From: an uncultured Granulosicoccus sp.
GTDB lineage: Bacteria > Pseudomonadota > Gammaproteobacteria > Granulosicoccales > Granulosicoccaceae
Assembly (NCBI GenBank): GCA_947499955.1
Contig: CANMQI010000006.1
Location: forward strand, 372,001-436,000
Direction of reading: 5' to 3'
Length of the DNA stretch: 64,000 nt
Shown in pieces: positions 1-10,268 of this stretch. Below the pieces are notes generated by a model. That model did no database searches. It was not told the DNA's origin and saw only the letters and a program-made list of their open reading frames with translations. How positions within the stretch are numbered: position 1 is the stretch's first letter; the number at the start of each line of letters is the position of its first letter. Both the position numbers and the translations under genes were made by a program.

Positions 1-1502
1 GCACTGATCAGGTTGGGAATATTGTCGATGACGTCTGCCAGAAAATTCTGCTGCCGCTCGATATTCCTCATGGCCAGACGGTATTCGGAAATATCCCGAA
101 GCGATAACACGGCACCTGACTTCTGCCCATCGATTTCAGGAAGTGGCCCTCCCGTGACCAGAACGAAACGCGGTTCCTGCCCCGGTGCGACAATACAGAT
201 TTCCTCGCTGCTTATCGTTGTCCCTGCTACAGCTCGATAGAGTGGCGAGGTTCCAGGGGCAAAGGGTGTTATTCCATCCTCTTTGAACATCTGAAGGCGT
301 TTGAGCCAGCTCATGTCAACCTCCTTGGAGGGATCCTGCTGGTACCATTCTCGCGCTTTCTTGTTCATCAGAATGTCGGTCATATCCGCATCGCACGCAA
401 CCACGCCCTCTGCCAGATTTTCCAGTAGTACCGAGTTGATATCCGACTGTTTGCGTAGCTCATTGGTTCGCTGAACCACCCGCATTCTGGCGGAGAGCAG
501 CATCCACGCAACAATGGACATCAGCATGCTGAGCAATGTACCGGTAGTGAGCAATACCCAGGGAAGAGCCGAGTCGGTAGCTTTGGTAAATGAAGGGGTT
601 GATGCGTAGTTGATGGACCACATTCGCCCGGCAATCCTGACCGTTTTACGAGCTGTGAACTGCGCCGGCGTAGCCTGTTTCTCAATCCCCAGTTGCGTCG
701 AGCCATCGTAGAGCATCGATTCAGGTGAAGCCGTCAGCCCGTCAAAGATCTGAAAATTGATGTTGGAGTGACCCGGTCGCAGAATCCCCTTCATCAGATC
801 ACTGGCACGAAACGGGCTCATGACAAACCCGAACAGAGTTTCGCGCCTTCTGGCTTCGGTAATCGGAGTCCCGCCCTCCGAACGATAGACCGGCATATAG
901 AGTATGAAGCCGATCTGCTCCTCTCCGACAACTTCCTTCAGCAACTCCAGCCTGCCCGACAAGGCAGGCTCACCTGTGTCTCTGGCTCTTTCCATGGCCT
1001 GCCGACGCACAGGTTCGACAAACATGTCGTATCCGAGCGCACGACGGTTTCCTTCATTCGATGGTTCAAGGTAGACGACAGCGGAGTATTGCTCTCGCGG
1101 ACTGTCAGGCCTCACGGTATATGCCGGATATCCCTCTGCCCTGATTGCCTTTTCATGAGATTCGAGTTTATCCTTGCCGCCGACCCAGAGACTGAACCCG
1201 ATTCCCCTGAGCGCCGGATAGTACCTGGGTAATTTCAGGCCTTCGACGTATTGATACCACTCATTCCGAGTAACGTTGTCCGAACTGTTGAACAGTCCGA
1301 CACCACCGCGCAATACCTGAGCATAGGCGTCGAAACGCGCCTCGATCTGTGTATGCAGATGGGTTGCGTCCTGCTCGAAACGAATGCGAGATTGGCTATC
1401 CAGCGTGTCACTGGCAAATTTCCATCCCGCTATCGAGATGACCATCAATACCAGAAATACAACTTGTGGAACTAGCAGATTTCTCGCTTTTGATTTGGGC
1501 AT
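1..1502 (-). CDS. CHASE-PAS membrane sensor protein, C-terminus outside window
   Basis: The reading frame opens at ATG 1502 and stays open to the left edge, so about 500 N-terminal codons are visible and the output domain is missing. An N-terminal membrane helix (about residues 11-28) is followed by a periplasmic CHASE domain (about 55-250) with typical text such as VLRGGVGLF and YPALRGIGF. A second helix lies near 308-332. A PAS domain with the motif LENLAEGVVACD follows, and a second PAS begins at the edge (FLADVIDNIPNLI). In the family, CHASE binds small extracellular ligands and controls a histidine kinase, GGDEF or EAL output; which one cannot be seen here. The order of domains is seen and the sensory role is family knowledge. 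The gene reads away from the DUF3080 gene, with about 320 bp between them. Confidence 0.85.
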   Translation of the reverse strand, partial: MPKSKARNLLVPQVVFLVLMVISIAGWKFASDTLDSQSRIRFEQDATHLHTQIEARFDAYAQVLRGGVGLFNSSDNVTRNEWYQYVEGLKLPRYYPALRGIGFSLWVGGKDKLESHEKAIRAEGYPAYTVRPDSPREQYSAVVYLEPSNEGNRRALGYDMFVEPVRRQAMERARDTGEPALSGRLELLKEVVGEEQIGFILYMPVYRSEGGTPITEARRRETLFGFVMSPFRASDLMKGILRPGHSNINFQIFDGLTASPESMLYDGSTQLGIEKQATPAQFTARKTVRIAGRMWSINYASTPSFTKATDSALPWVLLTTGTLLSMLMSIVAWMLLSARMRVVQRTNELRKQSDINSVLLENLAEGVVACDADMTDILMNKKAREWYQQDPSKEVDMSWLKRLQMFKEDGITPFAPGTSPLYRAVAGTTISSEEICIVAPGQEPRFVLVTGGPLPEIDGQKSGAVLSLRDISEYRLAMRNIERQQNFLADVIDNIPNLIS

Positions 1503-1822
1503 CGTCTTGCTAACGTCGCTATCCTGCATAGATTGGCGAAGAATCCAACGGCATTGAATAACATCGCAAAACTTTGTCGCTGTCAGACAGCTGCACGTGA
1601 TGTGCCCTAAAACGAGCAATTGCGTGATAGTGCACATCTCAATGGTTAGTTTTTTTGCAAATGTGGCCCGCCCGGGTGCAACTTCGAACCCGGTCCGTTC
1701 CCCATGCCAGTCAGTGCACCCCAGTGGAACCCGATGACCACCTGGCATCGTCGCAACCGGGGAGCCTGCATCACCCGATATATCGTCTCACCCGTTCCGT
1801 TGGCTGTGTCCGACGCAACAGC
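1503..1822. other. Intergenic region upstream of the CHASE sensor
   Basis: This 320-bp stretch separates the end of the DUF3080 gene from the start of the CHASE sensor, both on the minus strand. Open frames here on the plus strand lack ribosome sites and family features. A small hairpin (GGCTGT/ACAGCC, 1798-1819) lies just after the DUF3080 stop but has no T-run. The region most likely holds the sensor promoter; I see no convincing hexamer pair. Confidence 0.4.
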
Positions 1823-2923
1823 CTACTCCTGCTCTTCCGGTACTCGCGAAGCGGGCGCCAGACCACATGATTCGAGCAACGGCAGAATGACGTCGACGTG
1901 TTGGCGAGGGGCCGATGACAACCACCCCAATTGTCTGTCACGTTGCTCCCGCCACTGCCGGTAAGCGGGTGATTGCGCCTTCTCGAGATGATTTTCAATC
2001 GCCTGATAGGGAGCCAGCAGATCGTAACGCAATGCATTGACCCTCGATAACCAGACTTGTATCTCACCGGCGAAGAACTGATCAACCACCCTGCGCAGAA
2101 TGCGCCCCTGGTTACCTGGCTTCCCGTTGAAGCAAAGCGCTCGGCCTTCGCTGCGCAATGCGACCAACTGGCTGGCAGATTGGAGCTGTGCCTGGGTCAA
2201 TGTCGCCGCCGCTATCAGAGATCCCGCCTCGCCGTGACGGAGCGCGCCCAGGGCCGTTTCGAAGCGCACCGAGTCATGCTCGAAGTCACCCGATAGCCAG
2301 CGCGCAACCTGAGATTCGATGTAGTGAAGCTGCGCTATCGTCTCACTGCCACCGTTTACCGGAAACCCCTCGAGCGCGACAGGCACACGCCACAGGCCTG
2401 AAAATTCATCACTGGCCAGTGTGGCGTTGCCAATCGACCTTGCCAGTCCCTGACGCTTGATGGTCATGGCCTCCGTCAGCTTGTCGGCGAGCGTGTCATT
2501 CTGTCTGGCTTGCAGTTGCCCAATGCACTCAGGGGCCAGCTGCAGGAAAGCAAGATCGTTGAACAGGCGTTGCGATGCAGAAGCCACCTTACCCAGAATA
2601 CTGTTCCGTTCGCCGATCACCTCGCCCAATGCGCATTCATAGAGCCGCACGAAATCCAGAATGGATATCTGCGAACTGTCTTGCTCCAGCAACATATCGC
2701 GCTTGCGCGGTCGGCGTACCGGATCGACCGGCTGAACGGTCTGCTCCAGATCGAGCTTCAGTGAACGCGCCAGTCTGCTCCTGTAATCATCGAAGCGAAA
2801 CCGAGCCTCATCACCGCTACAACCAGACAGTACAGCGACGCACAGCATCAGACTGACTGCCAGGAGGCCGTAACGGTGTGGAAACAGGGCCTGCTCTTTT
2901 TTCACCATGGGCACTGGGGTCAA
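1823..2923 (-). CDS. DUF3080 family lipoprotein
   Basis: A 366-residue protein with an N-terminal lipoprotein signal: a basic start, the hydrophobic run LLAVSLMLCVAVLSG and a lipobox ending LSGC, so it is probably anchored in the envelope. The remainder is helical and fits the DUF3080 family of gammaproteobacteria (text such as YRSRLARSL, an early PxRPRKRD segment and LYECALGEVIGERNS). No enzymatic motif is visible and the family has no known function. The true start may be the second ATG at 2908, which leaves a normal short n-region. It stands alone between two signalling genes on the same strand. Confidence 0.75.
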   Translation of the reverse strand: MTPVPMVKKEQALFPHRYGLLAVSLMLCVAVLSGCSGDEARFRFDDYRSRLARSLKLDLEQTVQPVDPVRRPRKRDMLLEQDSSQISILDFVRLYECALGEVIGERNSILGKVASASQRLFNDLAFLQLAPECIGQLQARQNDTLADKLTEAMTIKRQGLARSIGNATLASDEFSGLWRVPVALEGFPVNGGSETIAQLHYIESQVARWLSGDFEHDSVRFETALGALRHGEAGSLIAAATLTQAQLQSASQLVALRSEGRALCFNGKPGNQGRILRRVVDQFFAGEIQVWLSRVNALRYDLLAPYQAIENHLEKAQSPAYRQWREQRDRQLGWLSSAPRQHVDVILPLLESCGLAPASRVPEEQE

Positions 2924-3074
2924 TCACAGGGTTGGGATCCAAGCCTACCGTGCTGGTCATGATGCGACAACGATCATCCCGCTATCGGTAATTTACACCT
3001 CGACATCGCCAGCCCTTCCAGCAAACGCGACGGCTGAATTGCCATCGACGAACCACCAGTCAATTGTAGGCCGA

Positions 3075-5425
3075 TCAGGCTCTGAGGCGATGTCGTTCGT
3101 CAAAGCCTGCATCCACGTTGGCAAGCGTCGGAAAGTGTAGAAGCTCCTCGATGAATATCGGTTTGGAGAAGTAATAGCCCTGGACCAGCCTGATCGTCGT
3201 CTGGCGACGCAGGTATGCCAGCTCTTCCAGGGTTTCCACGCCTTCGGCCACCATATCGATACCAGAGCGGTACACAGTGATTCGATAGCCCTCAGGATAC
3301 CCTGGCTTCGCGGCCGATCATGAATGGCGGTAATGAAAGCTCTGTCCACCTTGACCTCGTCAGCCGTGATATCGGCAAGGGTCGACAGAGAGGAATAGCC
3401 AGTACCAAAGTCATCGATCGAGACACGCACACCCAACTCACGTAGCTCAGGGAGAACCTGATGCTGAAAGCGCTGGGTAGCAACCAGAGCATCTTCGGTC
3501 AGTTCGAGAACGATACTTCTGGCGTACCCCGAGGCAGCCAGCTCCTTGATGAGTGATCGCATGAATGTGACATCGCCCGCCTGAGGAGCGGCAACGTTGA
3601 TACTGACCGTTATGTGCTCACCGAATCGGGCCGACAAGCCTGGCAGGTTACGAACCACGTCTCGCAGAGCAAACCGGGTAATGTCATCGAGCAATCCCAA
3701 TTCGGACGCCAGCTCGATGAACTCACCGGGCATGCGGATATTTCCGTCAGGCTCGACCCAGCGAATCAGTGCTTCAAAGGCGTCAACCTGCCCATTCGTG
3801 ATATCGACCTTGGGCTGAAACGCAACTCGGAAATGCTCCTCCCGAATGGCGACCCGAAGCTGTTGCTCCAGAGCCATTCGCGCAGTCAGGGTCTCTCGCA
3901 TGGACTCGTCAAAATAGCTGACGCTACCCTTGCGACAGCTCTTGGCACGGTACATGGCGCTGTCCGCACAACGGCGCAGGCTTTCGTAACTGGTGCCGTG
4001 CAGCGGATAGATACTCGCCCCCACTGAAGCGGAGGTCATGACATCATGACCTTCGATGCAAAAGGGCTCCTTCAGAGCATCAAGCACCCGGTCAATGACC
4101 AGCGACAAGGTTGTCGAGTCTTCCAGCGGATCAATGAGAATCAGGAATTCATCACCGCTGATCCTGGCCAGCGTATCGCCCTGGCGGATACTCTGCCCGA
4201 CACGTTGTGCCAATGCCTTGAGCAATTCATCGCCAATGGCATGGCTGTAAAAATCATTGACCTGCTTGAAGCGGTCAAGATCAATGAATGCCAGAGCAAA
4301 CTGTCCCGATGACCCATGAGCACGCAGCGACGCATCAACCAGCTGATGCATGAGCTCACGATTGGGCAGGTCTGTCAGCTGATCATGAAAGGCACGGTGT
4401 GACAGTTCCTCCTCGAAATGCTTGCGATCGGTGATGTCCAGCGACGCCGTGAGCAGGAACGACTCGTTGTGGATCCGAACAGGTTTATCGGTCACCAGCA
4501 ACGTATGCTCAGCCCCCCCCAGATCAACGGTTTCCTCGCGTGATCTCTGCTTTCCACTACGCAACTGGTCGCTGTACTGCTTGTGTCGTGCCACGATGAA
4601 TTCAGGGTCCGCGCAATCCAGCGCGAAGGGTATGGTCCCGATAAGTTCCCTGGCCGCTCGTCTGTAGATGGAAGACACCTCATCATTGGCAATCAGCAAC
4701 TTGCCCCGCTCGTCCTGGACCGCCACACCGACCGGCAACACATTCACCATCTCCTGCAGCAGACTCGCATTACGCCTGGCCAATTGTTCACTTTGCTTCA
4801 GCTGTTCGGTGAGTTCGCGCAGACGATGACCTTCAGCGGCAGTTTCACTGGCAAAGCGTGTCGCCAGAGCATGCGATGCCAGTACTGAAAAGCGCCGCGC
4901 CAGATCTATATGGTTGCGATCAAAACCATTGTCGCCGAGCGCTCGCAGCAGCACCAGAATGCCCCGCCGCCCTCGCACACCGACGGGTACATACAGTGCA
5001 GACTGTTCGGCGACAAGCACTCCCGGCGCAAGCTCAGACCATTCGGCAAGACCGGTATTCGAGAAGGTTGCAACGACTCGGCCTTTGAGTACCTTGCGAA
5101 AAAGTGATCCGGTGGGCCATATCGACCCGACCAGACACTCAGGCTCGGCGACCAGGCATTCCAGAGGGTGATCTGCATCGCCGCTGGAGCCTTCTCTTTC
5201 AGCGAGCATCATCGCCTGGGAGAAGGTGAAGATCTTGCGCAACGAGGCAAACACCCGGACAAAGGGATCATCGGCGATATCCAGGTTCAGCAATGAATCC
5301 AGAGCATCAAGCAATTGCTGCCCCTGGGAATGGCTTTCACGCAGCGTATCATGCTCATTTCGGAGCGCGAGCAATGCTTCACGTAACTGCTCGGCGCTCT
5401 CGATGCTGGGGTGCTCGGTCATCAC
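3075..5425 (-). pseudogene. GAF-PAS-GGDEF-EAL c-di-GMP protein with frameshift near 3263
   Basis: Domains in order are a GAF-like region (about residues 50-195), a PAS domain (220-335), a GGDEF domain with SGDEF at 423-427, and an EAL domain with EALIRW at 551-556. The frame is sound through VDRAFITAIHD and AIESLCTAL. It then becomes Trp-rich nonsense, while the expected ending (GIDMVAEGVETLEEL, then LVQGYYFSKP) continues in another frame down to a TGA at 3075. One base (a C on the plus strand next to 3262-3263) seems to be lost. Read as is, the frame runs to 2993 with a wrong tail and loses the last EAL helices, so phosphodiesterase activity is doubtful; the cyclase half could survive, though SGDEF differs from consensus at the first position. 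Starts are GTG 5425 or ATG 5422, overlapping the FIST stop. A sequencing error is possible. Confidence 0.85.
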
Positions 5426-6648
5426 TCACCAAAGGCCACAGTCGAGATCATCAGGTTTCCGTGTACATTGCGATCGATGAGGCGACCTTGTTCACCGAAG
5501 GTGAAACAGGCAATGAACGGCACGTCACCCAGACCGGCAGCCACGGCCTCAGGCACTTTATGTATATCTTCATTGACAGCGATCTTGCATCCACCGCAAT
5601 AGACAACCAGCCCGCCGGCCACCGTCTTGCCACTTGCCTCCACCGATTTTCCAGCCTGCTCGGCCACTCTACCTGCGCGCTTGACCAGGCGCTGGGTCTC
5701 ACCTTTCATCGCATAGACTCGCGCGCCGACTTCAAGATTGCAGAAGGTGCGCAGGGAACCCTCCTTGCCGATGGACTCGGGATGAATAAGCAGGTAGTGG
5801 CTTACGCCATCAAGCTTGCCGGCATCGGTGGCCAGCGGAAACATGGTGGTGTCAGCCAGAATGCTGCCCCCGTCTCGCATACGCGGTCCAATCAGGTCAT
5901 CGACCCATTGGTTGTAAACTTCGGCGGCAGGCTTGTCGTCAATACTCAGGATTTCACGCCCTGAGCTGCCGGTGACCACGCCGCTGTCACCCGCTGGCTG
6001 GTAACCGATACCGGTGACAATGCCGTTCGGACCTACAGGCTCGTAGCCACCCTGAAAGGCACAACCCAGGGGCGATGAGGGGAAAAGAACAGCCAGCACC
6101 AGGCCCTCTGCAAGCGGACCGTCAGGCCCCAATTGAGACCATTGCCCCGACACATCATTATCGGCGGAAGAACCACCGACGATCGGGCAATTATCACCAA
6201 CAATCCGCCGCAGGCCGCAGATGACATCCTCTTCCCGGCCCGGAGCCTGATAGACCCAGATGAGCTCCGGCAGCTGACCGTTACACCCACAGTTGTCCAG
6301 TGCTTGCTGCAACAGGTTTTCGGCAGTCTGCGCCGCGTCGTCGCCCAACGGACCGGCGGCAACCCCGTAGTCACCGTCTGCATCGTCGACAAGCAGTAAA
6401 CCGACGCCATGTTGATCCAGATACCCCTTGTCGGTAATCAGACCTCCGGATGAGCTACCGCCGATCAGCGCTGCATCGGGAAAACTGGAGCTCGCCCAGT
6501 CGTAGAGCGCCTGTTCATCATGCTCACAACCATAGAACATGAACACAATGCTGGCCTGGCACGGATCAGACTGTCGTGACGAGTCAAGGTGCTCAACAAC
6601 CTCTACAGTGGATACGGCGCATGCGCTGAAGGTTTTCAGACGTGGCAT
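5422..6648 (-). CDS. FIST domain sensory protein
   Basis: A 408-residue soluble protein made of a FIST_N domain (about residues 25-220) and a FIST_C domain (about 225-395). Signs are GGSSSGGLITD in the first half and the end FIACFTFGEQGRL with a conserved HGN, typical of FIST_C. FIST proteins are predicted intracellular small-molecule sensors, often tied to signal transduction. Its TGA stop overlaps the start of the downstream PAS-GGDEF-EAL gene, so the two are translationally coupled and probably act together, which is inference. The start ATG at 6648 gives a full-length first domain. Confidence 0.85.
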   Translation of the reverse strand: MPRLKTFSACAVSTVEVVEHLDSSRQSDPCQASIVFMFYGCEHDEQALYDWASSSFPDAALIGGSSSGGLITDKGYLDQHGVGLLLVDDADGDYGVAAGPLGDDAAQTAENLLQQALDNCGCNGQLPELIWVYQAPGREEDVICGLRRIVGDNCPIVGGSSADNDVSGQWSQLGPDGPLAEGLVLAVLFPSSPLGCAFQGGYEPVGPNGIVTGIGYQPAGDSGVVTGSSGREILSIDDKPAAEVYNQWVDDLIGPRMRDGGSILADTTMFPLATDAGKLDGVSHYLLIHPESIGKEGSLRTFCNLEVGARVYAMKGETQRLVKRAGRVAEQAGKSVEASGKTVAGGLVVYCGGCKIAVNEDIHKVPEAVAAGLGDVPFIACFTFGEQGRLIDRNVHGNLMISTVAFGE

Positions 6649-6704
6649 TCGATAGTCAAATTTCCATTTCGATGCCAGAGTTATCGGCCCGAGTCGTCGG
6701 AACC

Positions 6705-7949
6705 TTACTGCGCAACCGGCGCCTCATGCAGCGCCTTGAACATCCGCCCCTCAGTCAGCAGCACGACACCAATGGCTGACGCACCAAGAACGGCAAACGA
6801 ACCGATCAACGGTAGTGTTGTCCCATTGAATGACTGCCCGACCAGAAAACCCAGTACCGCCGCACCGACAGTTGTGATACAGCCCTGAACTGATGAGGCG
6901 GTCCCGGCGATATGACCGACCGGCTCCATGGCCATTGAACCGAAGTTCGGGGCTGTCAGACCAAAACAGAACATCATGGCCGACTGCAATGCCACGAATG
7001 TGTACAGATTCTGATAGCCCAGTTGCTCGATCAGCAGGCCCAGCAGCGCAATGACCAGCATGGAGCACAGGGCCGTATGAGACACCATTCGAGTACCCAG
7101 GCGCTCCACGATTCTGGAATTGAGAAAAGAGGCCATGGCCATGCTGATGGCCGTTATCGCAAAGTAGACGGTAAACAGCGCTTCCACCTGAAACACGTCC
7201 GCGAAAATCTGTTGCACGGATGCGATGTAGCCGAACAAGGGGCCCAGCACCAGGGTCATGGCGACGGTATAACCAATGGAATTACGTGTCGTGGCAACTA
7301 CCTTGAATGCCGTGAGCACCCGCCCCATCGATAGTGGCAGGCGGTATTCCGGATGCAGGGTTTCCGGCAATCGCACCCAGGCAAACGCCGTCAAGCCCAC
7401 AGCAAACATGGCCAGACCCAGAAAGATCCAGTGCCAGCTGACGAACAGCATGATGCCCTGCCCAATTGCGGGTGCCAGCACCGGCACGGTCAGGAAGATG
7501 ATGAAAGCCAGTGACATGACTCTGGCCATCTGTCTGCCGGAATAACAATCTCTGACGATGGCCACCACCAGCACACGGGTTGCTGCCGAACCGGCACCCT
7601 GCAGAAACCGGGTGGCCACAACGCCATCGAACGTACTGACAAAGACCGTAATGATACTGAACACCGCATAGATCGACACGCCCAGCAGCAATATCGGACG
7701 CCGGCCATATCGATCCGACAAGGGTCCATAGAATAGCTGGAAGATGCCAAAACCCAGAAAATAGGCTGTGATCACCCACTGTCTATCATTGGGGTCTGTC
7801 ACGCCCAGCTCGTCGCCAATGGCGGGAAGCGCTGGCAACATGGTATCCACAGCCAGACCATTGAGCGCCATGAAGCCTGCCATCAGGGTCACGAACGCAG
7901 CAAAGCTCAGGCCGGGGTGCGGAGTTCCGGCGGTATGTTGAGTAGTCAT
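6705..7949 (-). CDS. Bcr/CflA family multidrug MFS exporter
   Basis: A 414-residue major-facilitator protein with about twelve membrane helices. The N-terminal helix motif NGLAVDTMLPALPAIGDELG, the loop motif GPLSDRYGRRP between helices 2 and 3, and the helix-4/5 text LQGAGSAATRV are hallmarks of the Bcr/CflA subfamily of proton-driven drug (bicyclomycin, chloramphenicol) exporters. The substrate cannot be told from sequence. It ends 57 bp upstream of the FIST start on the same strand and might be co-transcribed with it, but no functional link is obvious. The divergent neighbour is the PhoD-like gene. Confidence 0.9.
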   Translation of the reverse strand: MTTQHTAGTPHPGLSFAAFVTLMAGFMALNGLAVDTMLPALPAIGDELGVTDPNDRQWVITAYFLGFGIFQLFYGPLSDRYGRRPILLLGVSIYAVFSIITVFVSTFDGVVATRFLQGAGSAATRVLVVAIVRDCYSGRQMARVMSLAFIIFLTVPVLAPAIGQGIMLFVSWHWIFLGLAMFAVGLTAFAWVRLPETLHPEYRLPLSMGRVLTAFKVVATTRNSIGYTVAMTLVLGPLFGYIASVQQIFADVFQVEALFTVYFAITAISMAMASFLNSRIVERLGTRMVSHTALCSMLVIALLGLLIEQLGYQNLYTFVALQSAMMFCFGLTAPNFGSMAMEPVGHIAGTASSVQGCITTVGAAVLGFLVGQSFNGTTLPLIGSFAVLGASAIGVVLLTEGRMFKALHEAPVAQ

Positions 7950-8254
7950 GGGAAAGCCTGATCAATAGCTGCGAAATAGTGCGCACCCTGACGGTGCTTG
8001 TCAAGTCATCCGACAGTGCATGGCCAGCCTTGGGGCCGGCAACAGACGGGTTTGCCCGATGAACAGGAATCAGATCGGCAGCAGACAAAAGAGCCTGCAC
8101 ACTCTACTCTCTCGCTTCGGAGTTCGGCCCCACAGGTGCTTGTCGCAGCCATCATGAACCGACGATCCTGCATTTCACGGTGAATGCTGGATCGATCAGG
8201 GTCGCTCTGTCAGACTGAGCTCAGTGATGCAGAACGATTGACTTCCACGAGCGT
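7950..8254. other. Divergent intergenic region (MFS exporter / PhoD-like gene)
   Basis: About 305 bp between two divergent starts, so it should carry both promoters. A short hairpin GCACC-ctgac-GGTGC at 7983-7997 lies in the exporter leader. I see no convincing gene and no clear operator. Confidence 0.4.
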
Positions 8255-10180
8255 ATGAAACAGACCTCAGCTTTACCGCGAGTGCTCGCCGGGCCTCTGC
8301 TGCGTCACGTACAAACGCATCGACTCATGCTGTGGCTAGTCACTAGCAGCCCGACGAACTGGCGAATCCGTCTGCGCTGTGTGGACAACACCCTGCTGGA
8401 TCGCGAACTGCGCTCTGACGAGCAGACCGAGCTGCCCATCGGCCGTCATGCCTTCGTGCAACTGCTGGACATACACGCCGAATCGGCCTGGCCAACAGAT
8501 ACCTTGCTGCACTACGATCTGGGCCTGCGTGAGAATGGTCAGTGGCAATGGATTGCCGATTGGGCACCCCATCTGTGTCATGAGGGGCAGAGCTCTCCAC
8601 ACCTGGTCATTCAAAGCCACGTCGAACGCATTCTGCACGGCTCCTGTCGCAAGCCACACCACCCGTCCGATGATGGCCTGTGTCGGGTCGACGCCGAGAT
8701 CCTTGCCTGTGGCAGCGATGCCGAGTCTCGCCCGGCACTACTGATGATGAGCGGCGATCAGGTCTACGTGGATGATGTCTCGGGTCCGATGTTGCACGCC
8801 ATTCATCAGCTGGATGAACGCCTCGGCCTGTTCGATGAAGTCATCAATGGCGCCATTATCGATAGCGGCCAGGCACTGATGCAGCACGAGCACACCTACT
8901 ATCGCCGTACGCAGCTACTACCCCGTACTCGCTACAACGCCACCCTGATAGAGCGCTTTTTCGGCGGGGCACGCAAACCGATATTCACCACGGCCAATGC
9001 CGAGAACCATCTCGTCTCACTGTCGGAAGTGCTGTGCATGTACCTGCTGGTCTGGTCACCCATACCATGGACGCTGGTGGCAGCTGATGAGCCTGTCCTG
9101 CCGGATTCCCTGCGCGAACGCTATCAGCGTGAAGCAAAGCACATCGAGAATTTCGTCACGGGCCTGCCCGTCGCTGCCCGGGCCCTGTGTCATGTGCCCT
9201 GCTACATGATGTTCGATGATCACGATATCACCGACGACTGGAACCTCTCCATGCTGTGGGAAGAGACGGCCTACGAACATCCCTTTTCCAGACGTATCGT
9301 TGGCAACGCGCTGTTCGCCTATGTACTGTGTCAGGGCTGGGGAAATGGTGCGGGCCGCATGGATGAACTGATGCCGGACTGCCGAGCATTGCTGAAAGCG
9401 GCGGCTGACAATCACGACTGCCTCGATGCCGACAGACAGGATTCACTGATTGACACCTTGCTGGATTTTCGTGGCTGGCAGTACACGCTCCCGACCACAC
9501 CCGCCATTGTAGTACTCGATACCAGAACACATCGCTGGCGTCGGCCGGAGAAACCATCCAGACCCTCCGGGCTCATGGACTGGGAAGCCTTGAGTGATTT
9601 CCAGCAGGAGATACTGGATCACTCGGCGGTCATTGTCGTCTCACCCGCACCGGTGTTCGGAGTCAAGCTCATCGAGATCGTACAGCGAATCTTCACCTTC
9701 TTCGGCAAACCATTACTGGTCGACGCCGAGAACTGGATGGCTCACCACGAGGCCGCCACGATCATGCTCAGCATCTTTCGTCACAGGCGTACGCCGAAGA
9801 ACTTCGTGTTGTTATCCGGCGATGTGCACTACTCTTTCGCCTACGATGTGCAACTGCGATACGACAATGAATCACCGGCCATCTGGCAGATTACCAGCAG
9901 TGGCATCAAGAACGAATTTCCAACCGCGCTGATCGAATGGCTGGACAGACTCAATCGCTGGCTGTTTGCCCCCTGGTCACCGTTGAATCTGCTGACTCAA
10001 CGGCGTTCATTCCATATCTATCCACGCCTGCCAGATGGTCGCAGTGCCGGTGAGCGCGTGTGGAATCACTCGGGAATCGGAGATGTACGCCTGGATGGCG
10101 ATGGTCGACCGCTGCAGATTCGCCAATTGAATGCGATGAGCGGCGAGACGACTTTCAAGGAAGGTCGTCGCAAGGAATGA
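8255..10180 (+). CDS. PhoD-like metallophosphatase
   Basis: A 641-residue protein of the PhoD-like calcineurin-fold phosphatase group. Metal-binding blocks are visible in order: SGDQVYVDD near residue 167, FDDHDITDDWN near 320 and LSGDVHYSF near 520. These match the GDQ, DDHDI and GDVH blocks of alkaline phosphatase D. No signal peptide or Tat motif is seen, unlike classical secreted PhoD, so a cytoplasmic or membrane-associated role is likely. The substrate is unknown; phosphodiester or phosphomonoester cleavage is the family reaction. It is a single gene, divergent from the exporter and convergent with the chemoreceptor gene. Confidence 0.8.
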   Translation: MKQTSALPRVLAGPLLRHVQTHRLMLWLVTSSPTNWRIRLRCVDNTLLDRELRSDEQTELPIGRHAFVQLLDIHAESAWPTDTLLHYDLGLRENGQWQWIADWAPHLCHEGQSSPHLVIQSHVERILHGSCRKPHHPSDDGLCRVDAEILACGSDAESRPALLMMSGDQVYVDDVSGPMLHAIHQLDERLGLFDEVINGAIIDSGQALMQHEHTYYRRTQLLPRTRYNATLIERFFGGARKPIFTTANAENHLVSLSEVLCMYLLVWSPIPWTLVAADEPVLPDSLRERYQREAKHIENFVTGLPVAARALCHVPCYMMFDDHDITDDWNLSMLWEETAYEHPFSRRIVGNALFAYVLCQGWGNGAGRMDELMPDCRALLKAAADNHDCLDADRQDSLIDTLLDFRGWQYTLPTTPAIVVLDTRTHRWRRPEKPSRPSGLMDWEALSDFQQEILDHSAVIVVSPAPVFGVKLIEIVQRIFTFFGKPLLVDAENWMAHHEAATIMLSIFRHRRTPKNFVLLSGDVHYSFAYDVQLRYDNESPAIWQITSSGIKNEFPTALIEWLDRLNRWLFAPWSPLNLLTQRRSFHIYPRLPDGRSAGERVWNHSGIGDVRLDGDGRPLQIRQLNAMSGETTFKEGRRKE

Positions 10181-10268
10181 GATCATTTGAGCAAGCTGTC
10201 ATGATGGCTCGCAGCTACACGAGTCTGCGAACAAACACTATTTTTACAAGCCTGTCTCATATCGTGTA

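Noticed and set aside
5293-5964. Open frame of 223 codons on the plus strand
   Set aside because: Antisense to the FIST gene, which has clear domains.
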